Of a stretch of 55,133 bases of DNA, positions 8,345 through 17,191 are shown piece after piece. Position numbers and translations under genes: made by a program. Within the stretch, counting starts at the first letter, position 1. Every line of letters begins with the position of its first letter. This DNA comes from SG8-40 sp035528435 (GTDB lineage: Bacteria; Pseudomonadota; Gammaproteobacteria; Burkholderiales; Eutrophovitaceae). Under the pieces are notes generated by a model. The model was not told where the DNA came from, did no database searches, and saw only the letters and a list, made by a program, of their open reading frames with translations. Location of the stretch: the NCBI GenBank assembly GCA_035528435.1, contig DATKYN010000064.1:1-55133 (forward strand). The letters run 5' to 3'.

Positions 8345-11300
8345 TCAGCGCGCACCCGGTGTCTCGGGTACGTCCGAAAACTCCGAGCGCTCGAATCTGC
8401 CGAAGTGCAAAAGAATCGTGGGCAATACCAGCAAATTGAGCAAGGTAGATGTTGCCAGACCGCCAACAATGATCGTCGCCATGGGACCCTCGATCTCCCG
8501 CCCGGGTTCGCCGGTGCCCAGCGCCAGTGGCATGAGACCCAAACCGGTAACCAGGGCTGTCATGAGAATCGACGGCAACCGCTCTGCCGCGCCCCGCAAA
8601 GCCGTTTGCAGTCCCCAGATTTGTTGCTCGTGCTCCACGAGGTGCTGATAGTGCGACACCAGCATGATCGAGTTGCGCAAGGTGATGCCAAACAGCGTGA
8701 CAAATCCAACCAGCGAGCCCAGCGACAACCAGCCACCGGTCGCGAGAACGGCAATGACGCCGCCGATCAATGCAAACGGCAAATTAAGAAACGTGATGGC
8801 CATGTTGCGAAGGCGGTTGAACGCGATATAAAGCAAAAGCAATACGCCGATTCCGGCGAGCATCGAATGAACAAGCAGGTCAATGCGGGTCTGGCGCTGT
8901 AATTCGGCGGTCCCCGAAAACACCATATAACTTCCGGGCGAGAGCTCGACCTGTGCGGAAATCGCATTACGCGCTTCGCGCTCAAAGCTCGTCAGATCAC
9001 GGCCCGCGAAATTGGCCGTGACGGTCTGGATACGCCTGCCACCGTAGTGCAGCACCTTGTAACGGCCGCCGGTTAGCTGCACGTCTGCCACTTCGTCCAG
9101 TCTGACGAGGCGACCCTCGGGGTTGTGCAGCAGCAACTCGCCAACTCCGGTGATGTCGTTACGCGCCTCGGGCGCAAGCAATACCACCAGGTCGATCACC
9201 TTCGCCCCCTCGTGGACCTGGCCAACCGTTGCGCCCTCGTACGCGGTGTTCACCGCCCGCAGCACCTGCATTGGCGTCATGCCGAGCGCAGCAATCCGCT
9301 CGTGACGCAAGCGCACAGTGAGCTGGGGCGTGCCCGGCGGCGCCTGCAACTGCACGTCCAGCGCGCCCGGCACGTCAGCAAGAGCAGTCGCTACAGCAAG
9401 CGCATCCCGGTCCAGCGCATCCAGGTCCGAGCCGTACAGGGTTACGACGAATGGCGCGGCAAACCCGGTGATGGTTTCCTCGATTCGCTCGGTCAGGAAA
9501 GTGTTGACGCCAAACGACACACCCGGATACGTGCCGCCGCGCTCGCCCGACAGTACCTCGCGGATCTCGCGCAGCACGCGCGCCTGCTCGTCGCCGTCGA
9601 GTGCACCGATCTCGACTTCGAATTCGCTGTAATGAGTGCCAAACGTATCAGCGCCGTTTTTCGAGCGCCCCACCCACTGTGCGACTGATTGCACTCCATC
9701 GATCGAACCGATCTCGCGCGAGACGCGACTGCCGAGTCGCAGTGACTCCGCTTCGGAAGTGCCTGGGACTGCGGTCATGTGAACAATGTAGTGGCCCTCG
9801 CGCAGCGCCGGTATGAACTCGCCGGTAAACAACGGCAAGACGCCAATCCCCCCTGCAATAAACGCAAACGTAACGGCGACATTACGCCCCGGATAGCGCT
9901 CGAAGCGCTTGAGCACCGCAAGGTAATAGGGTTTGAGAAACGCGACCGCTGGCGGATCATCCGCAGACAATTCGCGCCGCGCCAGCAACAGGTAACACAA
10001 GGCGGGTGTCAGCGTCACCGCGGTAACCAGCGATGCAAGAATGGAAAAAATGTAAGCCAGACCCAGCGGCGCAAACAATTTGCCGGCGATTCCCGATAAT
10101 GTCAGAAGCGGCACGAACGCCAGCGCCACGATGAAGGTCGCGTAGACAACGGAACTTCTTACCTCGACCGAAGCATCGAGCACAACATCTGCAACGTTGC
10201 GTGGCACCCTTGCCAGCTGATTAAGCCGCAGCCTCCGGAAAATATTCTCGGTATCAATGATCGCGTCGTCCACAACTTCGCCCAGCGCAATGGCGAGTCC
10301 GCCAAGCACCATGACATTCAGGGCCACGTCAAAATACTCGAGCACCAGCACGGCGGAGAGCAACGAAACCGGCATCGCGAGCGTGCAAATCAACGCTGTG
10401 CGGGCGTTATACAGAAACAGAAACAGCACCAGCACCACCAGTGCCGAACCAATCAGCACGTCTCGCTGTACGTTGCGCACCGCTGTCTCAATAAAGTTGG
10501 CGGGACGGAACAGCTTTGGGTGCAAGGTAACTTCTTCTTCCGCCAGTAGCGGCTTGAGCTCTTCGAGTGCCCGCTCCAGGTCACGCGTGACGGCATGCGT
10601 ATTCGCGCCCAACTGGCCCTGAATCATCAGGAATACACCAGGGACGGCATCAATTGCCGCCGCGCCAATTGACGGTGCGGCACCTTCGACAACGCGCGAT
10701 ACGTCCGACAAGCGGATGGCCTGCCCGTCCTTGTATGAAACGACGAGACTGGCGACGTCAGCCAGATGACGAGGCTGTGCTTCGGCCTGAATGATGATGT
10801 GTTGGTTTGGCGTCTTGACGAAACCGGTGCCCACCATTCCGGTCGCGCGACGGGCAGCGCTGGTGACCTGTTCAAGCGAAACACCCGCTTGCACCATTCT
10901 CGTCTGGTCGATCTGGATTTGCCACTGGCGAACATCACCACCGAACACATTCACCTCAGCTACGCCCGGCACGGCAAGCAGGTGGGGACGAATGGTCCAG
11001 TCGACCAGCGTACGCAACTGCATCAGGGTGCGCTCTTCCGAAGTGACGCCAATGCCGAGCACGGTACTGGCGGAAGACGTCAGCGGCGTCATTGTGGGTG
11101 CATCCACCCCTTCGGGCATCTGTGCCGCCAACGCCGCCAGACGTTCGCTCACAACCTGGCGATTGCGGTAGGTATCGCTGCCATCCTCAAAAATGACAGT
11201 GATAACGGACAATCCCGGTATCGATTGCGAGCGAATCCCGTCCAGTCCGGGCACGCCGGCCAGAGCATTTTCAATCGGCTGGGTTACCAGGGTTTCGACC

Positions 11301-11479
11301 TGTTCAGAAGACAGACCCGGTGCCTCGATTTGTAACACGACCTGGCTCGGCGAAAACTCCGGAAACACATCGAGGTTGGCGCGCGACAAGGTGTAGAGCC
11401 CGTAGGCAACGATGGTAGCGGCCACTGCGACGACAACGCCAGCGTACCGAATCGAAAATCGAACCAGACCGGCAATCAT
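8345..11479 (-). CDS. Heavy-metal-type RND efflux permease (CusA/CzcA family)
   Basis: A 1044-residue inner-membrane HME-RND pump. The start IAGLVRFSIRYAGVVVAVAATIVAYG and the porter motifs LDVFPEFSPSQVVLQIEAPGLS and TQPIENALAGVPGLDGIRSQS are characteristic of CzcA/CusA relatives. TM4 reads ALGEVVDDAIIDTENIFRRLR rather than the DFGxxxDGAxxxVEN of Co/Zn/Cd pumps, so it belongs to a less characterised HME subgroup and its metal, if any, is uncertain. It starts 5 bp after the adaptor stop codon and is the third gene of a channel-adaptor-pump operon. ATG 11479 is the natural start. Confidence 0.92.
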   Translation of the reverse strand: MIAGLVRFSIRYAGVVVAVAATIVAYGLYTLSRANLDVFPEFSPSQVVLQIEAPGLSSEQVETLVTQPIENALAGVPGLDGIRSQSIPGLSVITVIFEDGSDTYRNRQVVSERLAALAAQMPEGVDAPTMTPLTSSASTVLGIGVTSEERTLMQLRTLVDWTIRPHLLAVPGVAEVNVFGGDVRQWQIQIDQTRMVQAGVSLEQVTSAARRATGMVGTGFVKTPNQHIIIQAEAQPRHLADVASLVVSYKDGQAIRLSDVSRVVEGAAPSIGAAAIDAVPGVFLMIQGQLGANTHAVTRDLERALEELKPLLAEEEVTLHPKLFRPANFIETAVRNVQRDVLIGSALVVLVLFLFLYNARTALICTLAMPVSLLSAVLVLEYFDVALNVMVLGGLAIALGEVVDDAIIDTENIFRRLRLNQLARVPRNVADVVLDASVEVRSSVVYATFIVALAFVPLLTLSGIAGKLFAPLGLAYIFSILASLVTAVTLTPALCYLLLARRELSADDPPAVAFLKPYYLAVLKRFERYPGRNVAVTFAFIAGGIGVLPLFTGEFIPALREGHYIVHMTAVPGTSEAESLRLGSRVSREIGSIDGVQSVAQWVGRSKNGADTFGTHYSEFEVEIGALDGDEQARVLREIREVLSGERGGTYPGVSFGVNTFLTERIEETITGFAAPFVVTLYGSDLDALDRDALAVATALADVPGALDVQLQAPPGTPQLTVRLRHERIAALGMTPMQVLRAVNTAYEGATVGQVHEGAKVIDLVVLLAPEARNDITGVGELLLHNPEGRLVRLDEVADVQLTGGRYKVLHYGGRRIQTVTANFAGRDLTSFEREARNAISAQVELSPGSYMVFSGTAELQRQTRIDLLVHSMLAGIGVLLLLYIAFNRLRNMAITFLNLPFALIGGVIAVLATGGWLSLGSLVGFVTLFGITLRNSIMLVSHYQHLVEHEQQIWGLQTALRGAAERLPSILMTALVTGLGLMPLALGTGEPGREIEGPMATIIVGGLATSTLLNLLVLPTILLHFGRFERSEFSDVPETPGAR

Positions 11480-11484
11480 TCCGC

Positions 11485-12609
11485 CTAGTCCTCGTTCTCG
11501 TTGCGAATCTGGAACTTCAGCTCTTCGGAGAGCAGCAGCTGCGCCCCGCTGGTCACCACTTCATCACCGGGGCTCAAAAAGTTGCTATTCGGCGAACCGG
11601 CTTCGACGGCAATAGCGCCATCCGGACCTGCGTCGGCAGGGACTGCCTGAAACCAACCCTCACCGAGTTCGTTTGCTGTCGAAATTTCATATCGGCCGAA
11701 TGTTTCGGCGTCGTGTTTGCGGTACACCCATGACTTGCCGGCATGCCACACCACCGCTTCGTTGGGGACAACAACGCCATCGACCACTGCCTCGTCCATC
11801 GCCACCCGGGCGACGACGTGCGCACCGACGCGTAAAGCGGTTCCACTAACCAGATAGAAGTAAGTGTTGCCAGGAAGCGCGGCACTTACCCGGGGGGCGG
11901 CAGATACAAACTGCGCTTGAACCGCGTTCTCGCGCGCCGTAACCGGCGCCAGCATCAATCGCGGCACGGCCGCACTTATGGGAAGGTCATAAGGAAACAC
12001 CAACTGCACCAGCGCCGCGCTTCTCGACGACAGTTCACGCAGCGTGGCAGACTCCGTGGCCATCGCCCATTCGCTAACCACCGGACCCCAACCGGTGAGC
12101 AAAGAGTCACGCAAGACCGACTGCATCGACCGCGCGGCACCCAGGCGGGCCTGCGCAACCCGAAAGCGGCTCTCCGCTTCGCGCAGCGCTTGCTCGCTTA
12201 TGTTGCGGTCATCCTGATACAACACCTCGGCACGCCGGTAATCGGCCTGTGCCGCGGCAAGGGCCGACTCCAATGCCCGCCGTTCCGCGCTCGCGCCAAG
12301 GTAACGGCCTCGCGTTTCAAGCAAACCTTCGATATTCACCACGCTGCCATAGACCTGAAGTGCCGATTCATACTCAGACGATGGCAGCGACTGCAGGCGA
12401 ATTCCGCTTGCTTTCTGGCTTTGCAGATCGACACGGACGATGGCGCGGCCTTGCTCTACCGTCGCAGTCGTTTCGGTTTCGATCTCTTCTTCGTACTCTT
12501 CGTCGTGGAGCTGCAGTTCATCGCGCGAGACGTATATCAGCGTCCACGACAACACGGCAATCACAACTGCCATCAGGGCGATGATGATGTGATTTGCCGT
12601 GAGTTTCAT
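11485..12609 (-). CDS. Efflux RND periplasmic adaptor (HME type)
   Basis: The 374-residue membrane-fusion partner of the adjacent HME pump, with an N-terminal membrane anchor or signal (KLTANHIIIALMAVVIAVLSWTLIY). An acidic stretch (HDEEYEEEIETET) follows at about residues 35-47. A helical hairpin (about residues 110-160) and a C-terminal barrel with VVVPNEAVVWHAGKSWVY come after it. I chose ATG 12609: it overlaps the stop of the upstream channel gene (ATGA), a common sign of translational coupling, and it starts directly before the membrane segment. Sequence similarity to well-known CusB or CzcB is not obvious by eye; the assignment rests on the fold pattern and operon position. Confidence 0.82.
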   Translation of the reverse strand: MKLTANHIIIALMAVVIAVLSWTLIYVSRDELQLHDEEYEEEIETETTATVEQGRAIVRVDLQSQKASGIRLQSLPSSEYESALQVYGSVVNIEGLLETRGRYLGASAERRALESALAAAQADYRRAEVLYQDDRNISEQALREAESRFRVAQARLGAARSMQSVLRDSLLTGWGPVVSEWAMATESATLRELSSRSAALVQLVFPYDLPISAAVPRLMLAPVTARENAVQAQFVSAAPRVSAALPGNTYFYLVSGTALRVGAHVVARVAMDEAVVDGVVVPNEAVVWHAGKSWVYRKHDAETFGRYEISTANELGEGWFQAVPADAGPDGAIAVEAGSPNSNFLSPGDEVVTSGAQLLLSEELKFQIRNENED

Positions 12610-14012
12610 GTCGATGCTCCAGGTGCAGTTTCTTGATCCGGTAATTTCAGAAAGTCTCCAAGCACCGGTCGCTGCATGGCATCCTCGAGTCGGGCGATGG
12701 ATTTGCGCCAAACGATCCGCGCGTCCAACAGGTGCTGGCGGGCCTGCACCGCGGCCAGACGTGCCGTCACCAGATCTACCCGGTCGCCGCCACCCGACTC
12801 AAAATATCGGCCCGCCCGGTCCAGCTGCCCTTGCGCCCGTCTGACGACGTCTGCTCCGGCATTCACATTTGAACGGGTAACCTGCATCGCTTCGCGGGCA
12901 CGCTCAACTTCATTAATGACACGAATTTGCAGCGCTGTGAACTGCCTGCCCGCAACATCGCGGCGCGCTTCGGCCTCTCGTACCGCCGCGAGCGTCGAGC
13001 GCGGCACGACAAAAGCACTTGCAAGCGACCAGATATTGTCGCCCTGATCCCACAGAAAACCTGGCGACAGTACGACTACCGGATACTGCCTGGCCACCGC
13101 AAGTCTGAGCTCGGCGTCCGCAGCGCCATACTCCAGCAAGCTGACATGGACATCGAGACGGTTGCGCAAGGCTTCGCCGCGCGCGCTGGCGCCATCCGGG
13201 ATCGCGCTCGTTTCATCGAGTGGATTGTCAGCGATCCGCAGTGTCCGCACAGTTTCGAAAGGCAATCCGAGCGCAGCAGCAAGCACGCCAAGTGCATCAG
13301 ACTGCCTGGTTTGTTCGATCGCCAACTCGGCTTCGGCCATCGCTTTCGCCACACGCTCGCGCCCAAGCTCACGCGCCGAGAGCATGCCGGCATCAACCCG
13401 TCGCTCTAACAGCTGCAGCAATTCATCGTGCACGACCAGCCGTTGCGACACCAAATGCACTCGCTGGCTGGACGCGCTCAGATCAATGACGGCGTCCCGC
13501 ACAGCACTGCGGACACGCCAGGCTGAAGCCGCTATCTCAAGCTCGGCGGCATCGGCAAGCAAACTCGCCTTCATCACTCGTGCCTCGCGACGGTTCTCTG
13601 TGCCGATTGGGAGTCCGATCGCAATGCCGAGACTCCAGGGGCTGCCGTCGACTTCGCGGCTGTGGTGTTCTGCGGCGAGCTGAACACTTAGCGGGGCGCG
13701 CGAGCTTGCCGTGCTCAGGGCTGCGGTGGCCGCCACGGCCTGGGCACGGGCAACATCGATGTCAGGGTTGAAATACAGTCCGACCAGTGTGAGCGTATCG
13801 AGTCGCCACTGATCCGGCGGCCATTGCTTATCGTAACCGCTGGCACGGACCAGATCGGCAAGTGTGGGATCGTCCGCGGCACGATCCATAAACTCGGACG
13901 GCGCGGCCTGTCGCTCCAGATCTGCGGAGGTGTAAGGCAGGCGCGTCGAGCAGGCCGTGACCAGCGCTCCGGCAATAACCACAGTCCACAGTTTCCAACT
14001 CCACTCACGCAC
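12606..14012 (-). CDS. TolC/CzcC family outer-membrane efflux lipoprotein
   Basis: The outer-membrane channel of the HME system. It consists mostly of long Ala/Arg/Leu-rich helices with two internally similar halves (for example AEHHSREVDGSPWSLGIAIGLPIGTENRREARV in the first and PGFLWDQGDNIWSLASAFVVPRSTLAAVREAE in the second), typical of TolC-type proteins. I chose GTG 14012: the product then starts with a short basic n-region, a hydrophobic core and lipobox LVTAC (Cys21), 468 residues in all. GGAG lies 11 nt upstream. Longer in-frame starts would run into the ndh gene. It begins 17 bp after the ndh stop and ends overlapping the adaptor start. Confidence 0.85.
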   Translation of the reverse strand: MREWSWKLWTVVIAGALVTACSTRLPYTSADLERQAAPSEFMDRAADDPTLADLVRASGYDKQWPPDQWRLDTLTLVGLYFNPDIDVARAQAVAATAALSTASSRAPLSVQLAAEHHSREVDGSPWSLGIAIGLPIGTENRREARVMKASLLADAAELEIAASAWRVRSAVRDAVIDLSASSQRVHLVSQRLVVHDELLQLLERRVDAGMLSARELGRERVAKAMAEAELAIEQTRQSDALGVLAAALGLPFETVRTLRIADNPLDETSAIPDGASARGEALRNRLDVHVSLLEYGAADAELRLAVARQYPVVVLSPGFLWDQGDNIWSLASAFVVPRSTLAAVREAEARRDVAGRQFTALQIRVINEVERAREAMQVTRSNVNAGADVVRRAQGQLDRAGRYFESGGGDRVDLVTARLAAVQARQHLLDARIVWRKSIARLEDAMQRPVLGDFLKLPDQETAPGAST

Positions 14013-14029
14013 GCAGATTGCCACTCCAG

Positions 14030-15367
14030 TCAATGCAGTTTGACGTGCGGTTCGGTACGGCGAATGATCAATCGAGCCAGGGTGTCGAGGAACACCTTGG
14101 CGAAACCATGCAGCGCGTACTCGTGCATCTTGTACAGTGACAGATACATCAGGCGCGCGAAATAGCCCTCGATCATCAAGCTGCCACCGGTCAGCGCACC
14201 CATCAAACTGCCAACCGTGCTGTGCCTGCCAAGCGACACCAGCGAACCGAAGTCCCTGTAGACCCAAGGCTTAACCGGCTTCCCCTCAATGTGCGGTCTT
14301 AACCATCTGGCCAGATGAGATGCCTGCTGGTGCGCCGCCTGCGCCCGTGGTGGTACCGCGTTGTCGCGGCCAGGCCAGGTGCAACTGGCACAGTCACCAA
14401 TAGCGAATACGTCTGCATCGCGTGTCGTCTGCAACGACTGGCGCACCATGAGCTGATTCATGCGGTTGGACTCAAGCCCGTCCAGATCGGCCAGAAACTC
14501 CGGGGCCTTGATACCGGCAGCCCATACAACCAGCTCGGCCGGAACGAATCGTCCGCTTTGGGTATGCACGCCCTCCTGGCTGACTTCGGTAACGCGTTCG
14601 CCGGGCAACACATCAACATTGATTCCCTCAAGCAAGCGCTGCGTGGCATCCGACAACCGCTCTGGCAGCACCGGAAGGATTCTTGGTGCGGCTTCAATCA
14701 GCGTGACCTTGATGTCACGCTCCGGATCGATCTGATCGAGGCCAAAGGCAACCAGTTCGCGCGTGGTGTTGTGCAGCTCGGCGGCGAGTTCGACACCAGT
14801 TGCCCCGGCACCGATGATCGCGATGTGCAGTTGGCCCGGTTGCAGCGGTTCGGATTGCGTGTTGGCACGCAAACAGGCGTTAAGAAGTCGCGAGTGAAAG
14901 CGCGCGGCCTGCGCGGGTGCATCCAGCGACAGCGCAAACTCGCTCGCACCGGGCGTGCCAAAATCATTTGTCTTGCTGCCGACAGCAACAACGATAGTGT
15001 CGTAATCAACCGATCGCGCGGCGATGATTTCGATGCCGGACTCATCGAGAGTGGGCGCCAGCAAAACCTTCTTGCTTGCACGATCAAGCCCCTGCATGCG
15101 CCCGAGTCGAAACCGGAAATGATGCCAGCGCGCCTGCGCCAGGTAATCAATTTCGTGATCGTTCAGATCCATACTGCCGGCAGCAACCCGGTGCAACAAC
15201 GGCTTCCACAGGTGGGTGCGGGAACTATCGATCAGTGTGACATCAGCGAGACCTTTTCGCCCCAACGAGTCTCCCAGTCTGGTGACCAGTTCGAGGCCGC
15301 CTGCACCACCGCCGACGACAACTATGCGATGCGGTCCGGCGGCGCCAGCGTTCGCGTTTTCATGCAT
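14030..15367 (-). CDS. ndh: Type II NADH dehydrogenase-like FAD oxidoreductase
   Basis: A 445-residue flavoprotein of the NDH-2 family, which passes electrons from NADH to quinone at the inner face of the membrane without pumping protons. Two dinucleotide-binding motifs are visible: FAD site RIVVVGGGAGGLELVTRLG near the N-terminus and NAD site HIAIIGAGATGVELAAELHN around residue 160. The C-terminal FAD motif is DVFAIGDCASC, and amphipathic C-terminal segments (ARLMYLSLYKMHEYALHGF) fit membrane attachment. I chose ATG 15367 as the closest start to the core. The gene sits directly upstream of the HME efflux operon on the same strand (17 bp to the channel gene), suggesting cotranscription. Confidence 0.88.
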   Translation of the reverse strand: MHENANAGAAGPHRIVVVGGGAGGLELVTRLGDSLGRKGLADVTLIDSSRTHLWKPLLHRVAAGSMDLNDHEIDYLAQARWHHFRFRLGRMQGLDRASKKVLLAPTLDESGIEIIAARSVDYDTIVVAVGSKTNDFGTPGASEFALSLDAPAQAARFHSRLLNACLRANTQSEPLQPGQLHIAIIGAGATGVELAAELHNTTRELVAFGLDQIDPERDIKVTLIEAAPRILPVLPERLSDATQRLLEGINVDVLPGERVTEVSQEGVHTQSGRFVPAELVVWAAGIKAPEFLADLDGLESNRMNQLMVRQSLQTTRDADVFAIGDCASCTWPGRDNAVPPRAQAAHQQASHLARWLRPHIEGKPVKPWVYRDFGSLVSLGRHSTVGSLMGALTGGSLMIEGYFARLMYLSLYKMHEYALHGFAKVFLDTLARLIIRRTEPHVKLH

Positions 15368-15445
15368 TAAAGAATCCCTAAAGGCTAGAGAATAGCCAAC
15401 CAGGGGAGATTTTCCCACAGCGACGGCGCTTCAACCCCCACGTAA

Positions 15446-15506
15446 GGCACGCATCGTCATATCGGACTTCGGCCGACGGCCTGTCGCCAGGCGCCGGATG
15501 CGTGCC
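15446..15506. repeat. Perfect 10-bp inverted repeat enclosing a GC hairpin
   Basis: GGCACGCATC at 15446-15455 and GATGCGTGCC at 15497-15506 are exact inverted copies separated by 41 bp. Inside, on the minus strand, GCCTG-GCGA-CAGGC forms a second hairpin with a GNRA-type loop, and GGCC-GTC-GGCC a possible third. It lies in the 152-bp gap between the leuA stop and the ndh start, both minus strand. No T-run follows, so it is not a classic terminator; it may be a structured 3' end of the leuA mRNA, an RNA element upstream of ndh, or a DNA site. Confidence 0.65.
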
Positions 15507-15519
15507 GCAACGGTAAACG

Positions 15520-17055
15520 CTAGAGCTGGGGGTTGAGGCGCTCCGGACCTGCACGCAGCTTGTTGAGCGCGTTCAGATAAGCCTTGGCAGACGCGATCAC
15601 GATGTCTGTGTCGGCGCCGTGACCATTGACAACACGTCCCGATTTGGCAAGGCGCACGCTGACTTCGCCTTGTGAGTCCGTACCGCTGGTAATCGCATTC
15701 ACCGAGAAAAGCTGCAGGTCAGCTCCACTGGAAACAATTGACTCGATCGCCTTGAACGTTGCATCGACCTGGCCGCTACCGCGTGACTCGGCATCCTTTT
15801 CAGCGCCGTTTTCTGAAATAACGACACGTGCAAGCGGTGTTTCGCCCGTTTCGAGCTGTGCCTGAATCGAAACCAGCTTGAAATGCTCGTTATCCTGACT
15901 CAGGGTGTCGTCAGAGGCGAGCATCATCAGGTCTTCGTCAAAAATCTCGTGCTTCTTGTCGGCAAGCTCCTTGAAACGGGCAAATGCCGCGTTCAGCGCT
16001 TCGACAGATTCCAGCTCGATCCCGAGTTCTGAAAGGCGTTGCCGGAAGGCGTTTCGCCCGGAATGTTTGCCAAGCACCAGTTTGTTTGCCGTCCAGCCCA
16101 CGTCCTCTGCGCGCATGATTTCGTACGTTTCACGATGCTTGAGCACCCCATCCTGGTGAATGCCCGCCTCATGTGCAAAGGCATTCGCTCCGACGATCGC
16201 CTTGTTCGGCTGGACCGGAAACCCTGTGATCGCAGAAACGAGCTTCGAGATCGGAACGATCTGCGTCGTATCGATACGGGTATCGCAGTCGAAAAAGTCC
16301 TGCCTCGTTCGAACCGCCATGACGATTTCTTCGAGTGAAGCATTTCCGGCACGCTCTCCCAGGCCGTTTACGGTGCATTCGACCTGGCGGGCACCGGCAG
16401 TGACCGCAGCAAGAGAATTTGCAACGGCCAGACCAAGGTCGTTATGGCAATGTACTGACCATACCACTTTGTCGGAGTTGGGGATCCGCTCGCGCAGTTC
16501 GCGGATCATGCCTGCGAACTGCTCGGGCACGGTGTAGCCGACAGTGTCCGGAATGTTGATAGTGCCCGCACCTGCGTCAATGACTGCTTCAAGGATACGG
16601 CACAGGTAATCGATCTCTGACCTGCCAGCGTCCTCGGGCGAAAACTCGACGTCATCGCAGAGCGAACGTGCCAGCTTGACCGACTTCACCGCCTGGTCAA
16701 GCACCTGCTCCGGGCTCATCCGCAGCTTGCGCTCCATATGAACCGGCGAGGTCGCAATGAACGTATGAATGCGCGCCGCGTTGGCCGGCTTGACGGCTTC
16801 ACCAGCTCGTCGCACGTCCGCATCCGACGCCCGCGCCAGACCACAAACAATGCTGTCCTTGACGGTCTGGGCGATCGCTCTTACTGATTCGAAATCGCCA
16901 TCACTCGCGGCCGGAAACCCGGCTTCGATGACGTCGACTCGCATACGTTCAAGCTGCTTGCCAATTCGAAGTTTTTCCTCACGCGTCATCGATGCGCCGG
17001 GGCTTTGCTCGCCATCGCGCATGGTCGTGTCAAAAATGATTAATCGGTCAGTCAT
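15520..17055 (-). CDS. leuA: 2-isopropylmalate synthase
   Basis: The first committed enzyme of leucine synthesis: it condenses acetyl-CoA with 2-oxoisovalerate. The 511-residue product is the standard bacterial long form. It has an N-terminal TIM barrel with IIFDTTMRDGEQSPGASM, metal-binding HCHNDLG and the HEAGIHQDG segment, and a C-terminal regulatory domain (from about residue 390) that normally binds leucine for feedback inhibition. ATG 17055 is chosen because GGAG lies 6 nt before it. The gene is preceded by a Leu-rich leader ORF and its own promoter, 255 bp after pssA, so it is likely controlled by leucine supply as well as by read-through from the ilv cluster. Confidence 0.97.
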   Translation of the reverse strand: MTDRLIIFDTTMRDGEQSPGASMTREEKLRIGKQLERMRVDVIEAGFPAASDGDFESVRAIAQTVKDSIVCGLARASDADVRRAGEAVKPANAARIHTFIATSPVHMERKLRMSPEQVLDQAVKSVKLARSLCDDVEFSPEDAGRSEIDYLCRILEAVIDAGAGTINIPDTVGYTVPEQFAGMIRELRERIPNSDKVVWSVHCHNDLGLAVANSLAAVTAGARQVECTVNGLGERAGNASLEEIVMAVRTRQDFFDCDTRIDTTQIVPISKLVSAITGFPVQPNKAIVGANAFAHEAGIHQDGVLKHRETYEIMRAEDVGWTANKLVLGKHSGRNAFRQRLSELGIELESVEALNAAFARFKELADKKHEIFDEDLMMLASDDTLSQDNEHFKLVSIQAQLETGETPLARVVISENGAEKDAESRGSGQVDATFKAIESIVSSGADLQLFSVNAITSGTDSQGEVSVRLAKSGRVVNGHGADTDIVIASAKAYLNALNKLRAGPERLNPQL

Positions 17056-17103
17056 GTCACTCTCCACTCTAGATCTGCAACTGCACCCGGGGCCAATGGC
17101 GTG

Positions 17104-17191
17104 GCGGGCGCAACTCGGGTGTCTTTGGATGCTCGGGTTTTTTCAGCGAACCCGCAAACTGTTGGGGATTGAAAGAGTAGTTAGCGCCCGC
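17104..17191 (-). promoter_or_regulatory. leuA leader region with complementary segments (candidate attenuator)
   Basis: Several mRNA segments can pair. The end of the leader ORF (minus strand GCGGGCGC, 17184-17191) is exactly complementary to GCGCCCGC (17104-17111). CGGGTT/AACCCG (17149-17154 with 17134-17139) forms a hairpin between them. CACCCGAG (17114-17121) offers another ACCC partner for the same GGGT. No U-run follows any of these hairpins, so a classical intrinsic terminator is not evident. The control could instead work through Rho or through access to the leuA ribosome site. Confidence 0.5.

Noticed and set aside
14013..14267. An 85-codon upstream extension of the outer-membrane factor
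   Set aside because: It overlaps ndh and would bury the lipoprotein signal peptide inside the protein.
14315..15370. A 351-codon open frame antisense to ndh
   Set aside because: It is the reverse strand of a clearly conserved NDH-2 gene and has no domain resemblance.
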